From Ceratopteris richardii (taxonomy: Eukaryota > Streptophyta > Polypodiopsida > Polypodiales > Pteridaceae): a DNA stretch of 64,000 bases. The notes below the pieces were generated by a model. That model saw nothing but the letters and a program-made list of their open reading frames with translations, did not search any database and was not told the DNA's origin. Position 1 is the stretch's first letter, and the number at the start of each line of letters is the position of its first letter. Positions 44,157-55,722 of the stretch are shown here, in pieces. A program made the translations under genes and the position numbers. Location: NCBI GenBank assembly GCA_020310875.1, contig CM035423.1, positions 140,452,723-140,516,722 on the forward strand, in the 5' to 3' direction.

Positions 44157-45065
44157 GTCTGTCGTCCCTAACAGACCCTGGTTGTAGTGGTTGTTCCATG
44201 TAGTACGTTGGGAGGTAGTGTCCATGTATCAATAGGAGTGGTCCATCTTCCCAATGTAGCCTGGTCGGTTGTCGGGTTTTTTTAGTTTTCCACTACTAGT
44301 GTATTCGAGAGTTGTGCCCAATGTATGTACTTCTTCCTTGGATTTGAGCTAGAGGGTATACTTCTTGGCTTTCAAAGGTTGGTAGTTGCTCAAAAGAGGT
44401 TGTCGATGTTGATCTTGAGCAGCTATCTACTATGAATTTCTTCCTGGGTATTCATGTTGTACCATGGATGTCCTTGAACTTTTGAAACATGAGGCCAAGT
44501 ACTTGTGACCCATAATGATTGATGGTGGCATCGGTTGGAAAAAATAGGTGCCTTGTGCACGGGCTTGTAATGTAGCCCTATGTATGCGGACTTGGGGAAT
44601 GCATTGGAAGAAGTATGGTGCAAGAAATGGGGTCTTGAGCTAAGTGCTCAAGGGTATTTTGATGAAGAGGTTTCCTAATCTATCATGGTTATAGTGTTGT
44701 TGAAGCATACATGTCTTATCATGGTGAAAGGTCTGTTGATCTTCATCTCTTCATGTTGTACTTCCATCATGGTGTTTTACCATTGGCTTGTCTTTTTTGT
44801 TGATGGATGTCCTTGCTGATGGTTCGCTGATGAGCGTCTTCAAGCACATGGTTCTCTTCTATCTTTTCTTTCTTTGCTCTCTTTTTTTTTTTGGAACAAT
44901 ATCACAAAACAAGAAGAAAGAGGTTAGTACCAACAAAATCTTTTACATATGTCATATGTGTATCATGTGCCTGGGATTCTCAATTGTGTCTATGCACGCC
45001 CGTGTAAGGAGGCCCTATATTAATGCATACTTTGGAAATGCATGACCTGAATGGTGCAAAGGACA
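44157..45065 (-). other. 3' untranslated region of the gypsy element
   Basis: No frame with a recognisable domain occurs between the end of the 3' ORF and the polypurine tract. Confidence 0.5.
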
Positions 45066-45068
45066 AGG

Positions 45069-46304
45069 TTATGCCAAAGGCACATGGTTGTTGCACCTCG
45101 AGGCTTTCAATGTTCTTGCAGATGTTGATGCAGCCTTTGTTGGAGGTATCCATTGGATGTCAAAAGGAAAACTGATTTTAGTGACGCATTTCAGAACAGT
45201 GTTGGGCTTCGCAAAAGTCCTTGTTGACTTCTTCATCTTTGGTTGGTTGCTTAAATTATGTATCCGGAGTGATTCGTTCTTTGGTGCTATGGATGCTACT
45301 GTTACCTTAGGCTTCCAAACCCATATCCTTGTTGGTTGTCTTCTTACTTTTGCCGAAGGGTTGAGCTTATCTTCCTTTGGTCTTTGTGCTCTGTTCTTAC
45401 CCTTTTCTCTCCTTGGCTTTTGTATTGAGACCTTTTGCATGGTGGAGAGCATAGACCTTTGTGCACGTAAGAGTTCTTTGGAAACCCACATGTGTAATCG
45501 CTCTTGTTGAGCTGTAGCTAATTTCTTAGGTACCCATATTTGTCGGAGAACTTTTGGTTGAGGTGGTCTTGGTTGTTTGTTTCTTGTCTTCGCATGGTTG
45601 GTTGGCCTGAGTGGAAATTGTGTTGGCAAGGCTGTTGGTTGCTCCCCTTTTCGTACCCAGATTTGTTTCATGCCCGAAACTACTTTCTTCTTGAAATCTG
45701 TTCGTCTATTTGATCTAGCGTTTTTCATGTGTTGTGTTGCTTGCCTTTTTGGTTGAGTTGTGGTGGCGGCCTTAGTCCTTGTACAAGAGGAGGAGCCCAC
45801 TTGTCCTTGAGCATGTTCTTCCATGATTGAGTTCTTCTGAAACATAGAGCTTTTGACACATACAACACCTTTTTTGCTAAGATGAGTCTTAGAAGAACTA
45901 AGAGAATGTGTGACATCTGGATTTGTGAGAATGCAATTCTCTAATTGTAATGTAATGCATTGTTCCTGTACCCAAACTTGAAGAAGTTGACTTCTTAGGT
46001 TCAATTTGACTGCATGGTCGTAAATCCAATCTTGACCCAAGACAAGTGGCTTTGTAAGGTCCTCATCATGACACACTAGCATTTTGACTTTTATTGGAAC
46101 ATCGTGAAGGTAGATGGGAAGTTCCACCTCACCCAAGCAAGGGGTTTCCACACCTCCCAACCCTATAAGATAGGCTTCTACATGTTTGATGTTCAATTGC
46201 AGGTCTTGGCAGTACGAAAGTCTAACTGCACTAGTTGCTGCACCTGAGTCAACCAAGGCTCTCACAGTTCTTACACTCTTTCCTTGTCCTACCTCTATAG
46301 TCAC
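45069..46304 (-). CDS. 3' ORF of the gypsy: second retropepsin-like domain with basic tail
   Basis: A 411-codon intact frame placed after integrase, where some plant gypsy elements carry an env-like ORF. Its first ~120 residues form a retropepsin-like domain: RALVDSGAATSAV (catalytic DSG), a middle GLGGVETP loop and LVLGQDWI, equivalent to the ILG motif near the protease C-terminus. The rest is rich in Lys, Arg, Gln and Thr and repeats a short QIWVxK-like motif at least five times (VWVQE, IWVRK, IWVPK, MWVSK, IWVWK). No signal peptide or membrane segment is seen. It is the least damaged frame of the element; its role is unknown. Confidence 0.8.
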   Translation of the reverse strand: MTIEVGQGKSVRTVRALVDSGAATSAVRLSYCQDLQLNIKHVEAYLIGLGGVETPCLGEVELPIYLHDVPIKVKMLVCHDEDLTKPLVLGQDWIYDHAVKLNLRSQLLQVWVQEQCITLQLENCILTNPDVTHSLSSSKTHLSKKGVVCVKSSMFQKNSIMEEHAQGQVGSSSCTRTKAATTTQPKRQATQHMKNARSNRRTDFKKKVVSGMKQIWVRKGEQPTALPTQFPLRPTNHAKTRNKQPRPPQPKVLRQIWVPKKLATAQQERLHMWVSKELLRAQRSMLSTMQKVSIQKPRREKGKNRAQRPKEDKLNPSAKVRRQPTRIWVWKPKVTVASIAPKNESLRIHNLSNQPKMKKSTRTFAKPNTVLKCVTKISFPFDIQWIPPTKAASTSARTLKASRCNNHVPLA

Positions 46305-46325
46305 AAAGGGGTGTCGGTCGATTAT

Positions 46326-46907
46326 TCAAAAAGTAATTATGCCCAATTTTTGGCACATGTCCATGTGATATTTTGGGGCTTTTGTGTTGTCATCTAGGCC
46401 TAGTCGCCTTAACCTATTTCGCCTTATGTGCTCTCTAGCCTCTGCCCGTGCTTCTTCTCTAACCCTTAACTCCTCTTCTTTTCGCTTCTTAGCAGTGTTG
46501 AGTCTCATGAGCATATCATCTGTAAGAGGTTCTTGATATAACTTGACTCGACAACCACTTATATAGTTTGGCAAGATATCCCCTTCTAAAGTGGCGAATT
46601 GAACCGCACCGCTAGTGGAAATTCTATTAATGATCATGGGTTCATATCCTCGTTTTTCCAACTTTCAGGCATGTTGCTTTAGCGTATAAACTAGCACCAG
46701 ATCTCCTTCTTTCAATCCTTTATCCTTTACATGGGCATCAAAGTATGCCTTTTGCCATTTCTTTGCAGCATAGATGCGTACTACCGCTCTTAGCCTCATC
46801 TCACCTAAGCATTCTAGGTCAAAGATCCGAGAGAACAACTCGTGTACATTCCAATCATGCTCTTGTGCTACTTTTAAGGTTGGGATTAGGAAGTACAATG
46901 GTAGCAC
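46326..46907 (-). pseudogene. Gypsy integrase C-terminal (GPY-like) region
   Basis: Two adjoining frames give KAYFDAHVKDKGLKEGDLVL, typical of the integrase tail, then ISTSGAVQFATLEGDILPNY and CRVKLYQEPLT, and an Arg/Glu-rich coiled segment. A stop at 46665 separates them. A short gap leads to the 3' ORF. Confidence 0.75.
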
Positions 46908-47990
46908 ATCATTCTATCCGAAGACCATTGAAATGGGGTGGCATTGAGTACTATTTTGTAGGCAACTTGGTATGCCCAAACAACATGATGAAGATGTTTG
47001 TCCCAATCAGAGCGTTTATTATTTACCAGTTTTGTCAACGCATTACATAGGATCTTATTCGTGCTCTTGGCTTGTCCGTTGGCTTGTGGATGATAAGGGG
47101 CAGACTTCTTGTGTATCACCATGAATTCTTGAAGGAGACTTTCAATGACCTCGTTCAAGAAGTGTGTACCTCTATTACTGACCAAGTCTATTAGTAACCC
47201 ATATCTCGTGAACACGTTCTCGAATAAGAACTTAGCCATTGTTTGAGGATCGTTCTTTGTTGTGGCTTTCACTTACACCTGATTGGTAAGATAATCAATG
47301 GCTACAATAATGTATTCCGCATGGGAGTTCCTAGCTGGGGGATTAATGGGACCAACAAAGTCTATACCCCACTTTGAGAATGCACTGCCTCCCATTATTG
47401 GCCTCAAAGGCATCTCATCTTTAATTATTGGGTATTGGGCATGTTGGCATGTGTCACATTTCTTCACATAGGTATGGGCATCCATATGAAGAGTGGGCCA
47501 CTATAATCCTGAGAATAGAATGGTCTTAATTACTTGGTCCAGACCAAAGTGTCCACCTGCAACACTACTATGTGCAGTTTCTAAGACTTTCAAATAATCT
47601 GATTCATGAATGCACAGTCTTAAATAACCGTCTTTGCCTCTTCGGCATAGGTTATCGCCTACTAAGGCATAGTCGTTAGCCTCTTGCTCCATGCTTCGTC
47701 TTCTTCCTAGACTAGCCTCGCTCGATAGTGTTCCTGATTTCATAAACTCTACCAATGGAGCACTCCAATCTGGAATTAATGACACATGATACAGAGTCGC
47801 ATGCTCCACTGGGGGTTTCTCCTTGCATATTGGACGATTCTTAATCCACTCATGTATTTCTTTGTCCATGCTAGGCCAATACACTCCTAAACATTTTAGA
47901 TTCTGCAATGTTCGTTGTTTAGAATAGTGATTTCCTAACATTCCTTCATGGGCTTGTTGCAAGCAACTACTATGTTTGTCGTCCTCGACA
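46886..47990 (-). pseudogene. Gypsy integrase core (mutated)
   Basis: A zinc-binding region is present twice in part: HEGMLGNHYSKQRTLQNLKC...YWPSM, then AHSSVAGGHFGLDQVIKTIL...CDTCQHAQ. The core has WGIDFVGPI (first Asp kept). It then has VSNRGTHF, where the second catalytic Asp is usually DRG and here is Asn, and NGQAKSTNK, where the catalytic Glu (usually NGQAE) is Lys. Stops lie at 47501 and 47273. The integrase is therefore inactive. The double zinc-region signal suggests a local duplication or recombination between two copies. Confidence 0.85.
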
Positions 47991-48087
47991 CAACAAGCTA
48001 ATACTCCCTCTGTATCTTGTTTGTACATGCTCCTTGCCAATACTTGATATTTTTGTGATCTCACTACTTCTTCTTTGTTTGTTTTCA

Positions 48088-48779
48088 CATTTTGTTTGGA
48101 GGGCCGAAGGTTAGGATTGGTACCAACTTATTTTCTCATTAAGGAACAACTTCTAAATTGAACAGATAAGCATCTCGCAGTTCATCCGACACTCCTTGCG
48201 GGGACTCTCCTGAAGTGATTCGAGAAAGATGATCAGCCTTGAGGTGGCTTCTACTTTTCCTAACCACAACTTACTTGCCTGCAACACGCTCCAATAAGTG
48301 TTCGATGATTGGAAGTGATAACTATCTCGAATCGTAGCAACATTAACTTTTTTAAGGTTAATACACACTCGCAACTTTCCATTCTTCTTGGGCACCACTA
48401 CAATGGGGGACACCCATTCAGTATGCTCAATCTCATAGATGAATCCAGCTTCAATCAGCCTGTCAATTTCTTCTTTTATTTTAGCCGCATAAGTGTCATT
48501 ATATGTGTAGGGCTTCTGTTTGGTGGGCTTGGCATCAGAGGTCATGGGGATAGTATGAGAGAAAATCCTCAGATCTACTCCCTTCAAGTCTCTATAGTGC
48601 CACGCAAACATGTCCCTATATTCCCTTAATAAAGCTACAAGCTCTGCTTCTTCTTTTGCACTTAGGTAATCTCCTATGTATGTACATCTCTCTTCATTCT
48701 CTTCAATGGTCACTACAATCTTTTTGGTCCTTTCTTTATTGTAATAGGCTTCTCCTATAATGGCCTCTCTCTTAGGCAT
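48088..48779 (-). pseudogene. Gypsy RT remnant fused to the RNase H end (core deleted)
   Basis: The RT starts normally: YRDMFAWHYRDLKGVDL, then AKIKEEIDRLIEAGFIYEIE, EWVSPIVVVPKKNGKLRVCIN and VNVATIRDSYH. The catalytic YxDD region and nearly all of RNase H are missing. The sequence jumps near 48310 to the segment that normally joins RNase H to integrase: in a shifted frame, LKADHLSRITSGESPQGVSD. About 1 kb of coding DNA is deleted. Confidence 0.9.
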
Positions 48780-49140
48780 TCATACAAATTTTTTTCGGTC
48801 TTCAACTTCATATTTCTTGAAATTTTCTAGTACCTCGAACAATGATTCCTCATGTTCTTGTTTCACTGCTTTTCTTTTCTCTTTTGTTTGACCTCCTTCA
48901 CTTCCATCTTCTGAATTTACAATTTTAATACTTGTGAGAGGTTCTTCTTCTTTTTGGGTTAACTCCTATGTCCTCTAAATAGTGCTCCTCTGAGTCAAAG
49001 TAAGTATCCATCACAACGGATTCTAGATCATCGTCATTCTCTTCCTCTTTTATGACCTCACTAGGATCACACTCTTCCAACAAGGGCTGACACATGAACA
49101 TTGAAATATCATAACCCTCCTCATCACAATGAGGTGTCCA
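48780..49140 (-). other. Acidic linker between protease and RT, degraded
   Basis: Glu- and Asp-rich fragments occur in mixed frames without a clear domain, in the usual place of the protease-RT spacer. Confidence 0.4.
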
Positions 49141-50094
49141 CTATTCTTCATTGACTGCAATGTCCATGGTAGCTAAGATTTCTACCCAACCATGAGGCTC
49201 GAATTCCTCATCTGGAAATATGATCGGTGTATAGGCTGGGTCTTTAACTAGTCTATCTTCTTGATAAGTTCCTTTTTCTCTCGCTATTAGGCACTTTTCC
49301 TCTTCCTTTGCGACCTTGCACATCCACAAGTGAGTATCTTCATGCAGCTGATGGATCAGGTGAGCTTCCAGAATGCACAGAGATTGAATCTTCTTTTGCT
49401 TTGTGGATAGGATTCCATTGTAGGGGTGGTACATCTCTGAAGGAAGGGTCTTCCTAGGATCATCTCGTAGACATTATTTTTCTCAAAGTCACATATAGCA
49501 AACGTGTGTTCAAACTCTACACCACAAGTGGTTAGAGTTATCCCTTCGAGGAATTCTAGTGGTCTTTCAAAATGACCATCGGCCATTTGAAGCTTCACTC
49601 ATGTCCCCTATTTTATCGAGAGGTATCTCTAGAACTTTTTGTTTAGAGCCTGCTTTTGGCCTATTGGAATCAAGTTCTAGAACCTGATCCTTCACATGAT
49701 TCCATAGCTCAGGTTTTGCTTTGATCAGCTCTTCTACAGTGAGATGACACTGAACCTTAGTGTTCTTCACGACAACAGTGTTCCTTGGGACCACGGAATC
49801 TTCATTTCTTACCAAGATTGTGGGAGCTCTGATCTGAAGAGATTCAGATTCCCATGGGCCTATGAATTGAGGCAACTTTTGTAAAGAATTAGATTCAAAT
49901 TCTAATCTTTCATCTTCTTGTTGCTCTGCTTGTTCTCCATAATTAGATGGAATGTCTTGGGGAAATTGATCATGAAGGTCATCAATTTCAGGAATAGGAG
50001 GGGGATTACCCTTCTCCTTGGCCCATTTCTCCTCTTGTATCTCCCGCAAAGGACTCTTGAGAGTATTGTTGAATTGAAAGAGGTGTTCCGTCAT
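49141..50094 (-). pseudogene. Gypsy protease region (pol)
   Basis: Frame 50094-49567 carries KVLEIPLDKIGDMSEAS. Frame 49598-49356 then carries MADGHFERPLEFLEGITL, FAICDFEKNN and VYEMILGRPFLQ, the C-terminal half of a retropepsin. The DSG-bearing N-terminal half is not present between the two, so the ordinary protease seems truncated by deletion. A downstream frame (49434-49141) gives the following linker. Confidence 0.7.
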
Positions 50095-51058
50095 CTATGG
50101 AATTAGGAACATAAGCTTTTCGTGGTGGTGAGCTTTCTCTTTCAATAATTGGTTGAGCCTGTGGAGGTAACGAAACCTGGGGCTTGTTTACCAACTGCTC
50201 TAATCTTTCTAGTAAGACATGAAAATGCAAATCTGGCTTGATAGAGTTTTCCTGATTGAACTTTTGACTAGTCTCGAGCATAGCTTGAGCTAGTTCTACC
50301 ATTTTCATGCACATTTTTGTTCGTTCAATCTCTAAATCTGCTCTAGGGTAACTCTTGTCCAGGTTTGCAACTATTGGCCCTTCTTGAAGACGAGCCTGAT
50401 AGGCGTTGAACATCATGTCCAAGCCTTCTGGGGTTGGATCTGCAAGAACAAACCGTGGTTGTGGTCTATTTACAATGGGTGGTGGGGTGGGATGAGGTGG
50501 TGTGGATGGAGCTTCGGCATGCGAGGAGCTTTGAGATGCATTGTCTCCTATTTTTGTTTTTGCGTTGTTCATGCTTAGTTCAGATAACTTTTTATTCCAC
50601 TTACGATTGGCCTTCTCTCTGGTATCCTTCCAAGTTCTTGTTTTCCTCTTACTAGGCTCTCCTGATTCACTTGGTTCTGATTGCTCAACTATTTTATCCT
50701 GGTTCAATGCATGTGCCCTTGTGACTACCTGTATAGGAGCCACATTACTTCAACTTGAACTTGAATCTGCCACTAAGCCTACCACATTGATGGGTGTAAC
50801 CTTGGGTGCACTAGAGGGGTTTTTGGGACACTCTCTGGGAAGGTGTTCCTTACTGCACTCAGGATAAAAGCCTTGTATTGTGATGTTCTGTCCTTGTCTC
50901 AGAGTCGGTGAGTGGGGACATTCACGAATGAAATGGTCACCTTGACATCTAAAACATGGTCCTCTAGGGGCTTGTGGTCTTACTTGTCTCAATTGGGGCC
51001 TGGGATTGGGATTCGTATACATGACATTGGAGTATTCTGGCTCCCAATTGTGTTCCAT
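50006..51058 (-). pseudogene. Gypsy gag C-terminal region with zinc knuckles
   Basis: Frame 51058-50750 carries two knuckle-like motifs (CFRCQGDHFIREC, and CSKEHLPREC, which lacks part of the motif). Frame 50743-50006 starts QVVTRAHALN, common at the Gag-protease transition, and has a proline-rich part (STPPHPTPPPI) and a coiled helix. A TAG near 50748 separates the two. Confidence 0.75.
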
Positions 51059-51121
51059 AGATGGTGCCTCGGATTGATAAGAATAAGCCTCACTATGCTA
51101 GGGTGACTCAGTGTAATAAGC

Positions 51122-53202
51122 TTATGGACTATCTTCATGGGAGTAGTCTGAACTTTGAGCATGAGAGTCATCTTCTAAGATCAATGGGGTTAATGGCACC
51201 AATGCTCTATTAGGATTATCCTCCGCCATCGTATACTTAACTGGGATCACATTGGTAAGAGCTGGTGGTTGATTTCTTAGGACTGGTTGTGGCCTATATG
51301 GTGTCTGGTATTGCTGTTGTGGTCTATAATATGGATGTTGGTATTGATTCTGATACCTACCCTGTTGGTAAGGTTGCTGATAAGTTTGTCTAACAGCCTG
51401 CCTATTGTAGGGACAATCTTGAGCTGTGTGATTTGTGTATTTCCTCTCAATGGCGCAATACAGAGCATTAGGGATTCCTTGGGGCTGAGCCATCATTGGG
51501 CAGACATTAGCCATGTGATCTCCTCCACATGTATAGCATCGCTTCAATGGGGTGACCCTTGGCATTTGTCTATTTTGAACTCCTAGCTTTTTGGCCACCT
51601 GCTCAGCTATCTCATCTATCTCCGTGGAAGTTCTAGAGGTATGACTAGCAGAACTGTCAGAGTCCTTATAGAGTTTGGACAATTCGAACTCCTCACCTAA
51701 GTTGTCTTCTATGTCAATACATATCCGCACACACTCTTCTATGGATCTAGGCTCTTTCAAGTACACATGTGACCTTAACTTTGTGCTCAATAAACCATCT
51801 AAAAACAAGGCCACTTGTTTGGCTGCTGTGGGTATCTCTAGAATAGGGCACCTTTCTATGTACTGTTTGAAATGCCTTCCTGCAAGTCGCACTGTTTCTT
51901 GGGGTGTCTGCTTGAAGTTTTGGATCAAGGATGATGTGTTATGCGTGATGCCACTCTTGGAAAATTCTATAATGAATTCTTCTAGCAGTTGACTATCTCT
52001 CGATAGTGGTGACTATTCAGAGGTTGGAACCAAGCTAAGGCAGTACCCTCAAGAGTCAAACCAAATGCCTCAAACTGGGTGAACAAGTCCTCAACCTGTT
52101 CAGCTCTTAACACCTGTTTGAACTCCGCCACATGATCATAAGGATCTCCAAATCCATCAAAATAGTTCTTCATTGCCTTAACCACTTGAGAAGGTCTAAG
52201 GGTTCTTGAGTGCTCTGGGGGTCTGGGCAATGGAAATTCATGTTCATCTCTTTGTTGTGTAAGTGCTCGGAGTCTCTCTCTTTCAGGTCTTCCACCCTCA
52301 TGTCCTGATCTGTCTCTACCCACCGTATGTGCAAAGCTTACCTCAGGCCTCTCTTTAGTTCTTTCCCTCTGGATTTCATGAGCCTTGGATGATCCCGCTC
52401 CTTGGATCCCATGGGAAACGCTAGATCTTAGTGGAGGGAAAATTGATTCACCCTGCCAAGTGTATGCATGCCTATCCTGCTCTGTTACCAAGAACAGTTT
52501 CTCTGAGGTGTGATCTAGATAGAGAACTTTCCCTGGTGTCTTCGAATCCTTGAACTCATAGATGGTGACTATTGGGTTAGGTTGATCTGGCTTGAATCTC
52601 CAAAAAGCTTCCTTTGTTTCCCTATTTAAGAACAATTCTATGCTTTTGTTGTCTTGAGGGATCCAATCTATAGTGATCACTCTAGTCAAGACTGACTTAC
52701 CTCTGGGAGTCTTGGGTTTTCCTCCTAGGTGCCCTTGCTCTAGGTCTCCTATCTCATTCTCAGGAATGATATTTCCAAACCCATCTGTCCTATCTGGGAG
52801 GTTGGTTACTACATACATGGTTCCTTCCTTATCAATGTATGAACCCTATTCAAACTTGACCACTGGGTGTTCCAGTCCAAAGGGTTGATCTAGATTTTTG
52901 AGTTGGACCACTAATCGCCTCAAGCCATCCTCATAGATGCGAGCAGCTAATTGGTTGGTCCTGATATATTCCAATTGTTTCTTATAGGGACCTTCTGGTG
53001 TCTGTAAATAGGAAGTACCTAAGCTACATGTGGGTCTCTCCATGTTGAAGGACATTTCTGAGTCACTTGTGTCAGAACTTAGCACGTAGAAATAACCACT
53101 TAGTTGTTGTGCCCAAGACTTAGCTGTATGGTTGACACTAGCCTCAGAAGATCTAATGCTTTGCCTATCCTTGCCTAAGTATCTACTAGGTCTTAGGTTC
53201 AT
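51122..53202 (-). pseudogene. Gypsy gag core
   Basis: Frames 53202-52846, 52818-51982 and 51928-51122 together form one Gag. It has an N-terminal basic part, then FDGFGDPYDHVAEFKQVL, LTLEGTALAWFQPL (retrotransposon gag signature) and FKQTPQETVRLAGRHFKQYI. A knuckle follows (CYTCGGDHMANVC) and then a Gln/Tyr-rich tail with YQQPYQQGRYQ. A stop (about 52845) and a shift (about 51950) are the only major lesions. Confidence 0.85.
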
Positions 53203-53439
53203 AAACTTTGTCTACAAGTCCAAAATTTCCCCTTGTATTGCTGAAAATCCTTTGGAACTCCTTGGTTTCCTAGTGCACCTGATGGTCAACTTCAAAATAC
53301 TATATCTAATAATCCACGTATTAATTTTACTTGTACTCCCCACCAGATTTCGAACACAAGCTTTCCAACAAACCCAAAATCACTCCAAATGGATTTCGTA
53401 TGAGAAAGTTATGCCAGATCAAGGTTCGGGGGTTAAAAC

Positions 53440-54041
53440 AGGGAAGCATGACCTCTCTGGGATTGCTCCAAAACAGGCGACACACGACACTTAGTAAGTA
53501 TCGGTGATACTTGGAAGCATACGATACACGATATTTGGGAGATGTCGCAACACTCGGCCCTTAGCACGACACCCGACACTTGGGAAATATCGTGACACTT
53601 GGCCACATGATACCACGATATCAAGACACTTGGATATTGCAGATATCACGACACTTGGAGCTCATGACATTAGACACTTGTTAGATGTCGACATTTGATG
53701 TCAACGACACTCAACACCTAATCAATCATGACACATGACACTTGGTAGATGTCGTGACACTCGATCATACGACACTTCACACCTGATTGGTCACGACATT
53801 CGATACCCGAGGAATATCGTGACACTTGCTTTAGATGACACTCGACACTTGTTAGATGTCGCGATGCAACCACGATACTCGACACTTGACGAATGTCGCG
53901 AGATACCCATGATAGTCGACACTGGTCAAATGTCATGAGACACCCACGATACTCGACACTGGTCAAATGTCGCGAGACACCCACGATACTCGACACTGGT
54001 CAAATGTCACAAGACAATCATGATATTCGACAAGGGTAAAT
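53440..54041. repeat. Tandem repeats in the gypsy leader, left part
   Basis: An array built on CGACACTTG / GATGTCGTGACACTCGA units. The most regular part (about 53914-54030) has three near-identical 37-base units containing CGATACTCGACACTGGTCAA. Older, diverged units extend to about 53470. The array is interrupted at 54041 by the copia and continues at 58617. Confidence 0.85.
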
Positions 54042-55119
54042 TGTTGGTGCATTTTACCCAAGCCTACATGCTTGATATATTTGATATCATCCTCATTTGT
54101 AAGTCACATGAGTAGTCATGTGAACACCTCTTGTAAAAGAGTTCATTTTTATCTGTTGTAATTGAAAAAAGAAAAAGGAAAAGGATGGCTTACCTCATGC
54201 ATGATGTAAAAGCAATTTCGTGGCTCTAACTACCAAAACCCACGACTTTTTGAGCTGAGGGAATATCTCCTAACTTTGGGGATCACTTTTAGGTGGATCC
54301 ATTCGAATTCGAATTCAAAACTCCCTCCAAGAATAGCTATAAAGGAGCAAGAAGGAAGAGGCGATTAGAAAGCCCTATACGTGACCACTTCATGTCATTT
54401 TGTAGAGATTGAAGAGCTTACTCCATAGCTCTATCATTCTACTCCCATTGTGCAAAGATTCATTGCCAATGTGGTTGTAATCATATATGAATTTATACAT
54501 TTATCATCATTCACTTCTCTGTTTTGTTCTCTGCTATACTCACTCAGAGCAATACCTTTAGAAGGTGATATCTCGAGTTCTATTGATTCTTTTTCAGTGC
54601 TTTAACAAGCGTTGAATAGCTCTTACTATCTAGTTTTTGCATATTAATTTTCAAGGTCATTGGATTTATACTTTTGGAGATATCTGCATTTTACTGCTCA
54701 CTGGTCTATCTCTGCAGAGCCCCGAGAATGGTGGGCATGTTCCAGAAATTGATAAATCTTGTTCTCAGTGCTCAGTCCATCGTTTGAAGTGTTTTAACTT
54801 GGATTGAGAAGCTTGTTAAGTCTTTTTGCTATGCCCAAAAGGAAGTTTTCTAATTCCTACCAGGTTGAGAGCACTATTTATTTATTCCAGCAGGTGTATG
54901 TCCAAAAATAGCAAGTTTTGGGAGCTAGTCATTTCGCAACTAATCTGTCTTGACTTAAACTTTTGGGATACATGTTCCAAAGTACTTGGCTGATATTTTG
55001 GTGGATTTAGGAAGCTTAAAGGGTCTACTAATCAACTCTGAAGTCTTAGTTGGCTGGTGTGAAGCTGGTTGTAGCAACACCTACTCATCTTTGGATTGCA
55101 TCCACCATCTCTCTTCACA
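54042..55119 (+). repeat. Left LTR of the copia at 54042
   Basis: 1078 bases, TGTTGGTGCA... to ...CTTCACA. A TATA-like AGCTATAAAGGAGC near 54340 is a likely promoter core; the partner LTR has AGCTATAAAAGGAGC there. Confidence 0.95.
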
Positions 55120-55120
55120 G

Positions 55121-55132
55121 TGGTATCAGAGC
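55121..55132 (+). promoter_or_regulatory. Primer binding site, initiator-Met tRNA type
   Basis: TGGTATCAGAGC, an exact match to the usual copia primer site, one base after the LTR. Confidence 0.95.
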
Positions 55133-55145
55133 ATAGTTAAGCAAC

Positions 55146-55722
55146 ATGGGAGATGGATTTCCATCAACAATTGACAAATTGGATCGAAACAACTACCCGG
55201 CATGGTCTCTAAGGATGGAGGCTTACCTTCAAGGGAGGAATCTATATGGATTCATATTCGGAGATGAAGCAATGCCAACCATGAGGAACAAAGGGCAACC
55301 ATCACATGAAGAAGTGGAAGGACTTTCGAATTGGTGTTCGAAGGATGCACTTGCAAGGTCCTATATTCTAAACTCAATCTCTGATTTTCTTTTACCTCAT
55401 GTCAAGGGATGCAAGACATCAAGAGAGACCTGGAATGCACTTGCTTCTTTCTTCTCTTCCAACACTCGAGCAAGGAAGAACCAATTGTGGATGGAGTTCA
55501 CAACAATGAAGAAAAGCCCGAAGCAAAATGTGACTGATTATGTTACAAAGATGAAGGAGATATCCGACCAACTTGGAAGCATTGGAGAGGTAATTGAAGA
55601 GGAGCAAATCATAAGACAAATCATGAATGGAATCAAAGCAGACGACAAGTGGGAGTTATTCACAACAGCCATGGATATACATGGATATGCATGTACCCGA
55701 CCTCAACACACTCATGGGCCTT
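55146..55722 (+). pseudogene. Truncated copia gag
   Basis: ATG at 55146, 14 bases after the primer site. Intact Gag codons (KLDRNNYPAWSLRMEAYLQG, DFLLPHV, SSNTRARKNQLW, IVNGIKADDKWE-like) run to about 55717. There CTCATGGG, which continues into the rest of gag in the level-3 copia, is joined instead to pol sequence. The zinc knuckle is absent. Confidence 0.9.

Noticed and set aside
50384-50867. Frames on the + strand within the gypsy
   Set aside because: They are antisense shadows of gag, which reads with clear motifs on the - strand.
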